A stretch of 64,000 bases of DNA. Origin: Pinus tabuliformis. Lineage: Eukaryota; Streptophyta; Pinopsida; Pinales; Pinaceae. Positions 31,442-44,376 of this stretch are shown here, piece after piece. A program made the position numbers and the translations under genes. Location of the stretch: assembly GCA_031772625.1 (NCBI GenBank), contig CM062817.1, positions 948,784,327-948,848,326 of the forward strand. The letters are read 5' to 3'. The notes beneath the pieces were generated by a model, which saw only the letters and a program-made list of their open reading frames with translations, ran no database searches and was not told the origin of the DNA. Position 1 is the stretch's first letter. Every line of letters starts with the position of its first letter.

Positions 31442-34305
31442 ATGGCTGCCCCCATCGCCATGGATGTCAGACCAGTCATAACCCCCCATATAGACCTTGA
31501 CCACCTTCCCCTGGAGGACAGGGATTTTCAAATCAAAGACACAAGTGCCTATACACTCTTGCTCAAAATTTATTGTTTGAGTAAGGACATATATTTAAAA
31601 CATACTGATAACATTGGCCTTTGGGACTCCAATTTGCCGAAATAAAAGTTTCCACAAGTACATGTATTTCCTGGGATTGTCCATATGTGCCATGCATGTT
31701 ACATTCTCAGCCAGAGAGCTATAACGTCCCTAGACCAAAAAGTCTTGTTCATTATTACAGCTGAGTCAATCAGCGAAATGTTGCAAGTCCAACTAGGTCC
31801 AAACCTAACCCGAATCTCCATTGGGGATTTGTTAGACCAGTACACCAAATTGAGTCCATCAAGACTGGCCCAAATATTCCAAACTTTCATTGTAGAAGAG
31901 CATCACATTCCTACAGATGCCCCTCCATATGTTTTTGCCATTTTCTAGGAAAAGGGAAAGCAAATTGTAACCATGAAATCATGTATTCTGGGCTATACCA
32001 CAGATGAATTCATTGATGAGCTATCCTGGCCTTCATGTCCATTTTCACCCCAGGAAAGCCTCTTGCTACTTTGTACAATTATTCCCAGTTCATTGCTGAA
32101 AGGATGCATGAACAATTTACCAGAATGCACAATGAGGGAGTATTCATGTAATCATCTGTACTTTACCACATGTTTTGTATTATCAATCAGACAGATTTCC
32201 CTTCACCATCCAGAAGTTGGATACTAAGGCCACTCCAGGTCTGTTATATTTTGGATACCACTATTCCACAGGTATTCATCACCATACACCTATAGAGACT
32301 TCATTGACTCTTTTATCCATCTAGTCATGACCATGCTGATGGGAAGCCCTCCACCGAGAATAAGCCAAGAAATCAAAAGAGTGCTCCAGTTGTCCAAACA
32401 AAGTAAGGTGGGAGATTGATACCTTTACCAAAATCACACCGAAATAAGAATCTATGATTGCCAGCTTGCCCCATACAAACTGGCCAAATACCTCCCCATG
32501 AGGTTATTTTCTTTGGAATATTATAGGCATATAATGAACTTTGATGATATCAATTTTGTCTCAACCAAGAAAAAGTCTCAGTTCAAGATCAAGAACTAGT
32601 TAGGCCCTTTCATTTGCAATTCTAGAGAGGCAGGAGAGGAAGCACATCAAATCCTACAACAAATGAAGTTTAAGAATAGTTTCATGTGGAGGTATGGCCC
32701 TCAAGGGTTTATAACCAAACTAAGACAAAAGGTCAAATTGGGACCTTACATTCATCACCACATACCAGATATAGAGAGATATGCCAATCAATCTGAGTGG
32801 TTTGGAAACACTCTCATAGACAGGGATAGTAAAAAGGTAGATGTTGAAAATACCTTGTTTGATTTAAAGAGATAGCTTGATGAAAGATCATTCCTACAGG
32901 TACCAGGGCATGAAGGAACCATGAGTACCCCTACTACTTTGCAGACTCCTCGAAATGAGGAAAATAATCCCAAAAGGAATAGAGAGGGAGCCTCCAGCTC
33001 AAGTATGGACACTTCCAATGCACAATATGAGGCTAGCCAGAGTAAAAGGCCTAGGCTCAATCCTATTCCATAATAGGAAGACACAGAAGACTTAATAGAA
33101 ATAACTAATACTATGTTAGACATGAGCAAGGGCACAAATCCGTCTGGAGAAACATAAGAGCCATCAACATCAAAAACTCAAATTTTAGAAAGGCAGCTCA
33201 GTGTAGAAGTCTCCTCATTCAATAAGCCTGTTGATAGAGATAGGGACATTAAGGACATGTTCAAGGAGATTAAAATGAGAAATGAGAAACTGAAGGCGGA
33301 ATCCTATGCACAGTATTTCAAGCTTACATCTCCTAATCAAAGTAGGTTGATGTTATCTTTTGACATCAAGGAAGGAAAGATGCAAATGTCCTTCATAAAG
33401 CCAATTGTACAACAACCGAGAACATCAACAGATTTCAAGAAGATAGACTTTGAGGTATTGGCAAGGGATATTCATCCCGTTGACCAAATTGAATTTCATA
33501 AGCAGGCCGAAGAAATGATTTACTCCACCCTGACAAGAAAGGCCATGGCTACTCATCAATTATATAATTCACTCAATAACATTCCAGCCCAGGTTGAGAA
33601 AGGCATCCTAAAACACCAGAATCAAGTCTTTGGAAGACTTGGTAATTGAATTGGGACATGACCCCAAAGACATCAAGGCTATTGAACAATTGATCAAAAA
33701 GAAGAATGATGACATTGCAACACTCAAGAAACAATTGAAGATACCTCAATTACAGCATCCCCAGACACAAGAAGTATTGGAAAGCCAAACAAGGCATGAA
33801 GAGTTGATGGACTTAGCCCTTAAACTAAATGATCAGTTGAGGGAGACAGAAAAGTAATTGGACAACTCAATCCAATTAAAACAAACTAATCTAGGCACTA
33901 CCTTGGTGACTATCATCATAGCAGTTACCATGACGGTTCCTTCCACATTGGCAGCCTCATTGGCTCCCGCAGCTCTAATGGCCACAACAGCCGGTTTCTA
34001 CAGCATCTACATCAACAACAGGTACATCAAGTGATGAAGTAGCAAAGTTGGTTAAAGATATGGAATAAATGTCCATACAAGTCCTTGAGATGAATAAGCT
34101 CAAAGAGAAAGTGATAAGCTTGGAAACTGAATACAAGCTTGCCAAAATCATGCACAAAGAAGAAGTGCAAAAGGCTACCAGGATGAGTGAAAGATTGAAA
34201 GCCTTAGAAAATGACTTAACATTGAAAGAACCCCTTGAGCAGGCTAAAGAACAACTATGGGCCAATATCATTGACTCTGTCAATGATATTTGGCCATCTA
34301 TTTAG
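31442..34305 (+). pseudogene. Degenerate long ORF of element A: coiled coil and hydrophobic segment
   Basis: From ATG 31442 a protein of roughly 950 codons can be followed through about ten stops and a few frameshifts. Part of it also exists in the left copy (1 to about 790). It begins MAAPIAMDV, has a mixed globular N-terminal half, a Ser/Arg-rich linker (about 32920-33060), and Lys/Glu-rich coiled-coil-like segments (33257-33860 and 34069-34305). A hydrophobic Ala/Val/Thr/Ile-rich stretch (about 33890-34020) could span a membrane. I do not recognise the family. Coiled coil plus membrane segment near the 3' end recalls the additional ORFs of Tat/Athila elements, but there is no evidence that it is an envelope protein. 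Confidence 0.55.
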
Positions 34306-34432
34306 GTGACTTTTGAGCAAATAGATTTGATAAAGCTGGCTACAAAGGACATCCAGAAAGTAAAAGCAGAATTAGGAAAAATGCCAGAAGAGGCTACCAG
34401 AATTATCCAATTCCTTAACAGCAAGAATAAGT

Positions 34433-34508
34433 ATGAGCTTTAGGAATTGGAAATAAAGGACAGAACATAGATGAGCTTTAGGAATTGGAAATAAAGGACA
34501 GAACATAG
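34433..34508 (+). repeat. Perfect 38-bp tandem duplication
   Basis: 34433-34470 and 34471-34508 are identical. The duplication lies inside the decayed ORF region of element A and is therefore recent. Confidence 0.95.
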
Positions 34509-34799
34509 ACAATTTTGGAGGTAAAAAAGGTCCTCTCCAAGAGGAACTTGATGTAAAACTTGGATGATAAGTGTTAGAATATGCAGATAGCCATTGACAG
34601 ATTTATGGCTCAGTTCCAAATTTTGAGAGAGAAGGGATTACCCAATCCCTTAATGATAAATGACAAGCTCATGACACAAGAGGGTTACAACAAGAAAATC
34701 AGAGAGGTAGCAAAGGATCAGGTAAATACATCATCAATAAAGACATTGCCAACAAGTAAAGTACTCTACCAAACATTTGAAAACGTGTTTTACCTCCAG

Positions 34800-35967
34800 C
34801 ATGACAGATGAAATATATAGAAAGATGCTAAAAATCCAATTAACTGATGCTGAAACATGGGAGAAATTAATTGATTTACTATAGAAATATGCAGTAAAAA
34901 GGTTAATGTACAGTAAAAGTAAACAACATGGTAAAAGGATGAAGAAAGATTAGCAGAGTCAAAGTGTATCAGATAAAAGGCTAAAGTAAATGAAGCATCA
35001 AGCATGAAAGATCAAACAACAAAACAGATAAAAGGGCAAAAGATCAAAGCCAATAGAACCATAATAAAAGGGACAACATGAAATAGTTCCATAGTTGTCT
35101 CTATCTTCTTGCAAAAAGATATTATTATTTCCTAGATTAAATCTCAAATTAGTTTGAGATATTTTGTAATAAACTTTTGTATAAATACTTCAAAATTCGA
35201 AGTATTAGGTGGATTCTATTAGACATTTCTATAGACTTTTTGATCAGAAGACCCAAAAGGTTATTGTATAATTTGCTGAGCGAGCAATTTGGATTGATAA
35301 ATAAAGATTAGATATTTCCAAGGATTCATGTGTTGAGCGAATTTTAGACAAGTATTTTCATGTGTTATTGTTATTTTCCCCAAAGTTATTCATAATCTTT
35401 AATGTGTTTCTCAATATAAATGTGATAACTGGAATAATACTTCAGAACTTGATTAATTACACTCTATCTTAACATTTATACATTTAAATGTTTTCACTTA
35501 TATCTAAATTAAAGAATTCTTCATTGCTTTTTGATCTTGATTATCCCTTCATTCCTCATTCATTATTCTGGAACCCTTAACTGCTCTCTCACCCCGATTA
35601 AAACTCTTTCATCCCTCTCTCTCAAAGATCTGAAAAAACACTCTGCTATCTTGCCCTTGGAACATTCCCTTTAGTGAGGTAATCCAGTTTTGCTTCCTTA
35701 TTGTTTGACTCCATAGCCCAATGGTCTAAAAGACATCATTTTATCCATCTGTATAAGCAGATGCCACCACCCATTCTCAAATACAAATCAAAAACCCTTT
35801 GAACAATCATAACTAGCCTAAAAACATCTTACCTAAAACAAAATTAAATTTTAAAAATAGAACCCTCTCTGAGCATCAAGAAGGCTAGGTCCTGATCTCT
35901 AAACTCAGTTTGTTGTTACCTTCGTTTTTTTTCTTTTTACTTCAAAAGAATTATGAGAGTGATGACA
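34800..35967 (+). repeat. Core of the right terminal repeat of element A
   Basis: Matches about 830-2048 and ends TGATGACA at 35967 (TGATAACA on the left). A TATA box TATAAATA lies at 35180-35187. The true 5' edge of the LTR is unresolved: it is either at 24211 (about 5.9 kb LTR containing the ORF) or shortly upstream of this core. Confidence 0.75.
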
Positions 35968-35969
35968 AG

Positions 35970-36320
35970 TTGTTCGCGTTAGTGAGAACGTTGCCCACCT
36001 CTATTAACGCGCTTCTTGTGATGGGAGGGCTGCGTGTTAACGCTTTGTATGTGAAGGTTGTTTGCGTTAGTGAGATAATGTGCGCTTCTTGTGATGGGAG
36101 TGCTGCGTGTTAACGCTTTGTATGTGAAGGTTGTTTGCGTTAGTGAGATAATGTGTGACGTTGTTTGCGTTAGTGGGATAATGTTGCTCACCTCAAAAGA
36201 AACTGCATGCAGTCTATTATTGCGCCTCTTATGGTGAGAGGGTTGCGTGTTAACACCCTGTATGTGAAGGTTGCTCGTATTAGTGAGATAACGCTATCCA
36301 CCTCAAAAGAAACCGGGTAT
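35970..36320 (+). repeat. Imperfect tandem repeats next to element A
   Basis: Four to five copies beginning GTTGTTTGCGTTAGTGAGAT, with variable lengths (30 to about 110 bp). They include GCGTGTTAACGC and TGTATGTGAAGG blocks. No coding sense. Confidence 0.8.
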
Positions 36321-37638
36321 TTCCGAATCACAATAAGTTCACCTCTTATAATGTGGTGCTCACTCTGTTATAACGCCCTCTATATAACCTACAAAGTGCA
36401 TTATGCATTATAACATTAATCACAAGAAAATGATTTTAAAAATAAATTTCAAGATGTTTTCAAACTAACTAAATATTTTAGTAAAAAGTATGTTTTTATA
36501 AACAAAAAACAAAAAAAATGTCATTCATACCATTTTCCTTCCCAAATAGAGTACAAGGCCGTTCTTCCGGTCATTCATTCTCTCTTACAATGGCCTTCGG
36601 TGGTGCAACGTAAATAACCTACATATATATTTTTACAATTGATTTTCACATTTATACTTATTTATAATTTTTTTAATATATCAAGACATCACCAAATGGT
36701 TATCTATAATATTTTTACAATTGATTTTCGTATTTATAGTTATTTATAATTTCTTTAATATATCGGGACATCACCTCATGGTTATTTATAATAGTTCATC
36801 GAACATTATAAAATAAAGAGACTATGTTTCAAAACAATTTTGAACGATTATTCAGTAGTCGGCTCGATATAAGTTGTTCATGGAAACTACGTTATTCCAA
36901 GAAGTGAAACTCTGCGTTATTTTTGAATGGAAAAAACAAATACATAATTAAGGTGAATGGAAGCATGTTGAGTTGTTCAATGTTTACTTACTGAAGTCAT
37001 GGAGCAACAACAATCACAAAACGTGTAGGCCACCCTTGTTTCTTCTTGTTACATAAAGATCCCATAAAACTAGAAACATGGTCTTAGGTACTTCCAGCTA
37101 TGTTTAAATTATTTGTTGCACGTGGTTCTTTTGGCCGAGATTGTATTTAAATACTATGCTGGTAACCTTTACATATCGTCTATTTAAATAGTTGCTTATT
37201 GTTTCATAGTTCTTGTTTCTTAAATACATGTTTATCGTTTATTATTGCTTCATAGTTCTTGTTTCGAGAAATGATTTAGGTAAAGAACCAAATCTCCCCA
37301 TCTTTTTTTTTCTTAAATACATGTCTATTATTTAAGACTGCTTCACAGTTCTTGTTTCCAGAATTTTTTATTTAGGTCAAAAACCAAATCTCCCAATCTT
37401 TCAAGTAGGAGCACATCACATCACAGGCGGAACCTGTGGGTTTCATCGTCTATGTTGTATATTTAGTATTCATGTTTTCTTTAGCAGAGACGTGTTGCAT
37501 GTGCAGCCACATTTGTTGTTAACATAGTCATTAGTGGACATGTTTCTATATTTAGAAGTTCAAAAAGAAAATTCCAAAACCCTTGAGCTATAAAGAAACA
37601 CAATTCAGCTCCCCAGCTCCCACTATCCTGCTCATATC
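36321..37638. other. AT-rich sequence without genes; one 82-bp tandem duplication
   Basis: Copies at 36629-36710 and 36711-36792 start ATTTTTACAATTGATTTTC. Otherwise I see nothing coding or structural. It includes the probable 5' untranslated part of the LINE-like unit that follows. Confidence 0.7.
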
Positions 37639-38643
37639 GTGAGTGAAGCCCAAGCTCCCACTATCCAAGTGGTCCAGGACTCAGTCGATGAAGCTTTGAA
37701 GTTCTCCGAAAGTGCCCTCATTTGCCGGTTCAATGGTTTTTGGCCGCGGCTGGCAGCACTCCACAATTGGATTTCGGAGGTATGGAAGCCTATTATTTCC
37801 GATGAAATTAATATCTACCCCTGTGCTAGAGGTTTCTTTATAGTAGATTTTGAAAATCCTGAAAGCAGACAATGTATTTTAGATTCCGGCCCTTGGTTTT
37901 GGGAAAAATCAGGCCTATTCATGAAGCCATGGAACCCATCATTCGATCCCTCTACAGCAGTGATAACCTCAGCACCAGTTTGGGTGAGATTGCCAAGCCT
38001 ACCCTTGCATCTCTGGAATCTCTCCTCGCTAAAAGCCATTGGAAATGCAATTGGGAAATTTTACTGCAGGTGCCCAGAAACAGAGGAATATGCCAGAACC
38101 ACCTATGCACGCATCTGTGTGGAAATGGATTTCAGCGTCGGATTCCCAGCTCAAATAAACCTAACAAGTAAAGACTATGTGTGGAACCAGAAGCTTGATT
38201 ATGAAAGTGTCCTCTTCAGATGTCGATCGTGCTTTGAGACGGGGCATCTAGCCAAAAATTGCCCAAAAGCCTCTGAGAAAAATTTTGCTAGAAAAAACCT
38301 CCACAGATCTACATGGTGGGAAGGAGCACAAAAAGAACACTACACTGTCATCAAAGAAGAATATTCTAGAGAAAACTCTGAGTCACAAGAAATCAAGAAA
38401 GAAGGAAACAACTCTCAAAGCAAGCAAGGAGAAAGCCCGCCCCAACAAATCAAAAGTGATGAAGATTTGAATACCAAAGCAGATCTCCTAAACCAAACTT
38501 CATCGCGAAGCTATGACACCAATGTCCCAAGAACCAGAAGAGATGAAGGAGATGCAAGACAAAGGAAGTTGGAAGACCGTAGAGAAAAGAAAGAAAGCTA
38601 CAACACCAATCTCGCCAAGAAAGACGAGGAGCCAGACAAGTAA
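37639..38643 (+). CDS. LINE ORF1-type protein: DUF4283-like domain plus zinc knuckle
   Basis: Open frame of 334 codons with no internal stop. It starts with GTG (37639); there is no upstream in-frame ATG, so the original ATG was probably lost. Residues about 20-170 have the DUF4283 look (ICRFNGFWPRLAAL, FIVDFENPESRQCIL, WVRLPSLPLHLWN). A canonical CX2CX4HX4C knuckle, CRSCFETGHLAKNC, spans residues 195-208, and a long Lys/Glu/Ser-rich disordered tail follows. In plants this pairing is typical of the RNA-binding ORF1 of L1-type LINEs. No endonuclease/RT ORF2 follows; within 60 bases comes a (CAT)n tract. It could be a non-autonomous LINE derivative or, less likely, a host gene built from ORF1. 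Confidence 0.72.
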   Translation: MSEAQAPTIQVVQDSVDEALKFSESALICRFNGFWPRLAALHNWISEVWKPIISDEINIYPCARGFFIVDFENPESRQCILDSGPWFWEKSGLFMKPWNPSFDPSTAVITSAPVWVRLPSLPLHLWNLSSLKAIGNAIGKFYCRCPETEEYARTTYARICVEMDFSVGFPAQINLTSKDYVWNQKLDYESVLFRCRSCFETGHLAKNCPKASEKNFARKNLHRSTWWEGAQKEHYTVIKEEYSRENSESQEIKKEGNNSQSKQGESPPQQIKSDEDLNTKADLLNQTSSRSYDTNVPRTRRDEGDARQRKLEDRREKKESYNTNLAKKDEEPDK

Positions 38644-38698
38644 AAATTAAGAAAATTGTAGGTCCGATAGACCAATTTGGTCTCAGTGGACGTTAACC

Positions 38699-38700
38699 AC

Positions 38701-38756
<56 letters not shown>

Positions 38757-38757
38757 A
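38699..38757 (+). repeat. (CAT)n microsatellite
   Basis: About 18 uninterrupted CAT/ATC units, 58 bases after the ORF1-type stop. They may be the 3' tail of that unit. I found no convincing TSD around it. Confidence 0.95.
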
Positions 38758-38759
38758 TT

Positions 38760-41700
38760 AGATAAACACGAGGTAGACTTAATTAATTGTTTATTTCTAT
38801 AATGCGTCCTTCTACGATCATAATTTTTCAAGTTCCTAACACTATTGACGAAGTTAGTTTTTATATAATGCTTCAAGATGTAATTTCATTGCTATTTACT
38901 ATCCTTTCGCAAATGGAAAGAAGGGCTAGGGTCTAGCTCCACTATTTTAAGTGATTATACGGAACCATTTCACTTGTAAATTAGAATTTATACTTCATTA
39001 GAAGAGTTTATCATAATGAATCACAAAATATTTAAAAAAAATTATTATTCTCTATTACAGTAAGGTAACTTTTCAAAAAAAATTAATTTATTTTTTATAA
39101 TATATTTATTTCAGTTTTGATTGATTCATTTTTTATTTTATAATGATTACATTGTACTACAAAATCTCTAAGTTATTATAGGATAAAAAAAATTATTGTA
39201 CATCCTAACATTTACTCACTAATTATAACATTAATTTTTCCATATTTCACTGCAAGTTGTTAGAAAACCAAAAAAACTTCAGACCATAAAAAACCATTGA
39301 TGCCTGCTGTGGAAACCATCAATGCTCTCTTTAAACTTTACTGTACACGATGTATACCTATCTCACCATTCATCCACTACCCCAATTCAATCACAATGCT
39401 CTCTTTAAACTTTAGTGTACACACGATGTATACCTATCTTACCATTCATCCACTACCCCAATTCAATTTGGGAATTCTTGGTGAGCGAGACAGAGATTGG
39501 AAGAGAATTAATAGCCGAATGATTTGCATGAGGAAGTAGTTGAGTTTCGTTGAAAGATTTAACTCCTGGCTGGAACACATTTATGTGTGATCCACGTGTT
39601 TACCTGGATCCATCAATATTAATTCGCCGTTGGAAGACATTTATGTGTAATCCACGTGTTTACCTCGAACCATCAATATTTCATCTCGCTTGGTGTGAAA
39701 CGGAAATCCAACGTAACTGTTCATAAAAATATGGATCTGTAATGATACCATCAATATTTCATCTCGCTTGGTGTGAAACGGAAGCCAACGGAACTCTTCA
39801 TGAAAATATGGATCTGTAACGATATCCTTTGGCACTTATTAACTCTAGAGTTACTTGATCATATTGAAGGTCTCGACATATTTCATGTATTTTTTACTCG
39901 TTTCAAGAATAACAGACTGTAATTTTACCTCGAGATTGCCCCGTGATCTCTAGGTCAGATCACAGACTAAATCGAGCATCAGTGGGGTTGACTTTGATAA
40001 TAATGAAATAAAGTTCAGTAATTTTATCATATATTCGTTTAATAAAACTTATATGAATTAACAGAAAAATATTGTAAATATAAAAAAAGTTATGAAACTT
40101 TTAATTCAATAAATTTTTAATATGGAGTAAAGTGTTAAAAAAAAAAAAATGATTGATGCAATAATTTAAAATAAACATCAAAATATTTATTTTAAAAAAT
40201 ATTTTTTATTTGAAAAATAAAAAATATATATATAAAAATTAAATACATTATAATTTGATTATAAATTATTATTATATATAAAAACAAAAAGAACTTTATA
40301 TTATAAATAAAAATAAATTTTAACTTTATTTCATAATTATTATTAAAAATTCTATAGATATTTCATAAAAGTTGAATTCTCTACTATAATATAGCAATAT
40401 TTTTTCGTGTTTTTTAAAATTATAAAATAATATCCCTGAATATTTATTTTTAATCTTAAAAAAATATAAGACATTACTATAGATTTTGATTCTCTATAGT
40501 TAATTATAACCCTGATTTTTTTTAATCTCTTTCTTTCCACTTATAAGCTTCCATTTTGTCATATCTTCGTACACTTTTACTTTAATTTAATTAGAAATAA
40601 ACTAAGCAAGAGATACTCGATACCATCATAAAGTTCTCTTCAATTCTACCTTCTTTATGTATTGAAGAAAAAATCTTTATAAAAAACAAGTCATAAATCA
40701 CACTTTAAATATTGGTGTGAAAGACAAGACATAACATTACAAAATCACACATTAAAAAAGGATTTTTGTATGAGACATGGTATGTCTTATTTGTTTTTTA
40801 CTCTAATTTAAAGATAATTAAAATAAGCAAGAATATCTACAAAGTAGCCCTTGTTCAAATACAATAGTTAGTTCATACATTTCAAAATTCAATAATTGAA
40901 CCAAGTGGCAAGGAAACGCTAGCTATGCGGCCTTGTTATATTATGTTTTACTTGTATTACAAACTTGATACACCAATTAATGCAAACATATAATAAATTT
41001 AAATAAATTAAAACTTGAAGTAAAGAGAAAAGAAACTAACACACATTTACATAATGAACATGTGAAAACATAATTAAAGAAAAAAATAATTAGAAGGTGA
41101 GGTCTATTTGGTACCTTTTTTTTTCTTAATTGTGAAATGCAATACAAAGAAATGACCACTCATTATGGAATAACCATGAGCACTGTGGCTAATATGGCTA
41201 CTATGGGGTCTTCTACTTTAGTTGTTCTGAAGAAAAAATCAATTAGAAGGTGAGGCCTATTTGGTACTCTTTTCTTCTTAATTGTGAAATGCAATACAAA
41301 GAAATGGGTACTCACTATGGAATTACCATGTACAGTGTGGCTAATATGGCTACCATGGGGTCTTCTACTTTAGTTGTTTTGTTTCAAAATCCCATTTTCC
41401 ATGCTCTACTATCCTATGAAATGATACCTAAAAGCATAAGAATGGGAAATATTCCCTTCCTATTAACCCAATTTTTGTATCCATCAACCCACAATTATGT
41501 TAGGATTTTTACCCCATTTTAAAAGATAGATATAACTAACGTGACATGTGTGACAAATAAATATACAATGGTGGTCAACTTAATAGGTCAATCACATGAT
41601 ACATAACTTCCACATGTAACATCTAATTAAGGTGGTAACTTCAACATGCAACATCTAATTACGGTGATATCGATATTGTTGAAAAGATATTGAGGTGGAG

Positions 41701-42336
41701 TGAAACATTAAGGAGCTTAGAGCTAAGACAAAAAATTTCTAACACAAAGAATAGTCATTTAAGACTTCAAATGCATTTCAAAATGTTTTCAACCCCAAAT
41801 TATCAAAAGACTCATCCATTAAACATGTGTTAAAAGTCAATAAGTCTAATTTTCTAAAAAATATAAAAATTAATGAAAATTAATAAATTAATAAATAATA
41901 AATCAAATAATAATAATTGATATACCGAGAAATGATATTATATGAATTAGTTTTTAATATCCCTATTGTAATTTTCGTAAAATTCACAATAGTTACGAAA
42001 TAAAAATATTTCACTATTCTCATAAAGAACCGATTAGTTTCCCGATTAGAAGTAAACTAATTCTTGGATAGATTATCAAGAGGATGGATAGGAAACCTGT
42101 GTATCTCGGGGGTATTCCATGTGTGTAAAAGGGGGGCATTTGGTCCCTGTAAAATATACCAGTTTTCTATTGAGTCCTCACTCAAGCTAAGATGCCCATG
42201 CTAGTAAAATTGAAGCTTTGAAAGGTCATCAACCTCCATGGTCATGTTTCTATGTTATCATTCTTGAAGCTATAGATACATCTCTAAAGTGATGTTTGTA
42301 CAAATATCTCCATCTAGCCATAGGAACCTGCTAGTT
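38760..42336. other. AT-rich intergenic sequence with three local tandem duplications
   Basis: No gene seen. Duplications: about 74-bp units at 39321-39394 and 39395-39470; compound duplication of about 45- and 80-bp units at 39569-39828; about 150-bp units at 41088-41231 and 41241-41385. 40010-40560 is extremely AT-rich. Confidence 0.75.
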
Positions 42337-44362
42337 TGTAACAACCCTGGTGAAAATTTCATGTAATAAAAGTTAATAAAGGAAAAATAAGACCACTGTT
42401 AAGGGATACTTATTCCAAGCAGAATGTTCAGCAAAATATCCTAGTCGGCATCACTGGATGTGTGTTTTGGCTAAGGAAAATTGGCAAAGGCTAAGGCAAA
42501 GGCATTAAAAGGGAAAAAAAATCATTTTTGGCACATTTATTTATGAAAATAAAGCGAAATAGGAGAAAAGTAAGGTGAAAGGTCAGAGGTTGCATGTGAG
42601 GAGGAAATTGAAGGAAAATAATGGAAAATAAAGAAAATAGAGGCCTCATTAACAAAAAAGCTTATGAGGATCAGTTGGTAACCTTTTGTAAGTTCAAGTT
42701 TGAAGCTCTCTCATTATTCTCTCTCTCTCTCACTCTTGGTCACATACAGTTTTCTTGGAGCACTCTAGCTTTGGATCAAGGAAGGAAAAACAAGCAAAGG
42801 GAAATGAAGGAAAGAAATGATCAAGGAAGGAAAGTAGGATCAAGCAGCTTCAACAAAAATACTTCCAGGTAACTTTTTACATGTGTGATTTCCTACCTAG
42901 TTTGGAGATGCATGGCTTTTCATGTTGGTGTATGGTTCTCTTGTTATTGATGGCATGGTTTTGTCATGTTATGACAGTGGTTTTATATCTAACATTTCCT
43001 TTTTCGGGATGCCATGGTGTTGGGATGTTTATTTCGGTTTTTGAGCTTTGTTTTGCTAGAAGGATTTCAGAATCCGCGGTGGAGGTGGTCTCAAGTTTCA
43101 TTCCGAAAGGCCTGGGAATCCCTTGCTCGGTTTTGGCAAGATACACGGTGAAGCCTAAGAGAGAAGTCTCACTTTAGGGCCTAGTGATTTGGGTTTGGAT
43201 TATGGTAAATCCTGAGAGACTGGTCTCGGTTTAGGGCCTAGTGATTCGGGATTGGATTATGGTAAAGCATGAGAGACAAGGAGACAAAAAATTCATCAAG
43301 GATAGTGATGGATTCTGGATGGCATTCCAAGTTCGGTTCGGTTGTGATGGGAGCACCGACTTTGGCGTGGTCACAGTTTGGTGAGGGTGGAGGTGGTTTA
43401 ACTTCTAGATTCCCTTGGTTGTTCTTGGATTGGCTATTTTATGAGATCCCACATTCATTCTTAGAATATGGCACGGGGGTGACTGGCTAAAAGAGAGATT
43501 TGGTTTATCCATGTCTATGGTCGGGTGGTACGTGGAAGTCCCGAAGCTAGTCAGATTTGCCTATGATTAATAAAAGCTAAGTTCTCTTAATTTGTACTTG
43601 TTTGTATGTGGATTTAATGGTTGTCATATCTCTGATATTTATATGGTTTAATGCTGGTTATAAGCATGGTTATGTGACTAGTTCATGTCATGGTTATTTC
43701 ATGTATTTACTTGTAATTGTTAAATGGATCGATGCTAAACCTAATCGATGATATAATAGTCCAAGGGAGAAGGAGGTGATCCTTCTGGTTATTTTCATAA
43801 GTTCTATCCATCATTTATGCTCAATCTTGTATCCTAGACGTGTACAATGCATTGATGCTAAGTGTTTGACAAGATGTAAGTCTCGATTTGGGATGCTCAG
43901 GCCTAGTCCTAAGGTTGATTTTTTTATTTATAAGCTTGTTATCACATATTTGATGGATTATGAATGTTGTAACAAGTTCTGGGTAGAGGCCAGGATTCTG
44001 GGCTAGAAAAGTGGCTTAAATGGCGAGGGTTGCTGGCACAGGTCTGTTGAGAAAGTCCACAATCACTGGCACAGAGGCCTGTGAGATAGACTTTGAGTTG
44101 TTGGTCGTTGTATTTCCTATAACATGACAATGAATCTGGGTTAAATGGCTTAAATCATCGGCGCGACTCATGGATAGGCTGTCTGAGTGGCTGACATGTC
44201 TCCTAAGGGTGTTGTTGCTGATGTGGATGAGTTTGTTTGATGACTTCCATTGATTCCATTTCCTTAAGGTCACCTAGGAGATAATCCCTTAGTAACCTCT
44301 TTCATCCATGTTTTCCCAGCTGGCTGGTTGCCTAGGTGAGCCTGGGAGGAGGGGGTGTTATA
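42337..44362 (+). repeat. Element F 5' LTR
   Basis: Direct repeat of 49946-54051 without G. Its last bases read TGTTATA, one transition from TGTTACA. It contains a (CT)n tract near 42718. Short open frames in it are not conserved as genes. Confidence 0.9.
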
Positions 44363-44365
44363 GAT

Positions 44366-44376
44366 TGGTATTAGAG
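44366..44376 (+). other. Element F primer-binding site (tRNA-iMet type)
   Basis: TGGTATTAGAG, one C-to-T from TGGTATCAGAG, three bases after the LTR end. Confidence 0.8.

Larger units (their letters stand above)
1..35967 (+). mobile_element. Element A: large Tat/Ogre-like Ty3/gypsy retrotransposon, nested and decayed
   Basis: Seen: a terminal sequence ending at 2048 recurs at 31776-35967. Between them, on the + strand, are gag, protease, an RNase H, reverse transcriptase, a second RNase H and integrase, in that order. Each is interrupted by stop codons or frameshifts, so the element is dead. It was split by elements B, C and D; removing them and one TSD copy each rejoins the sequence. Known: the gypsy order PR-RT-RH-INT with an additional plant RNase H and very large size is typical of the Tat/Ogre group. 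The left end lies outside the window, so its own TSD cannot be tested. Total length without the insertions would be near 19 kb if the right LTR starts at 24211. Confidence 0.8.

Noticed and set aside
37589-38770. Target duplication around the ORF1-type unit (ATAAAGAAACAC against AGATAAACAC)
   Set aside because: The match is too imperfect and the 5' end of the unit is unknown.
40010-40560. Possible scaffold-attachment or origin region because of extreme AT content
   Set aside because: Base composition alone does not support either function.
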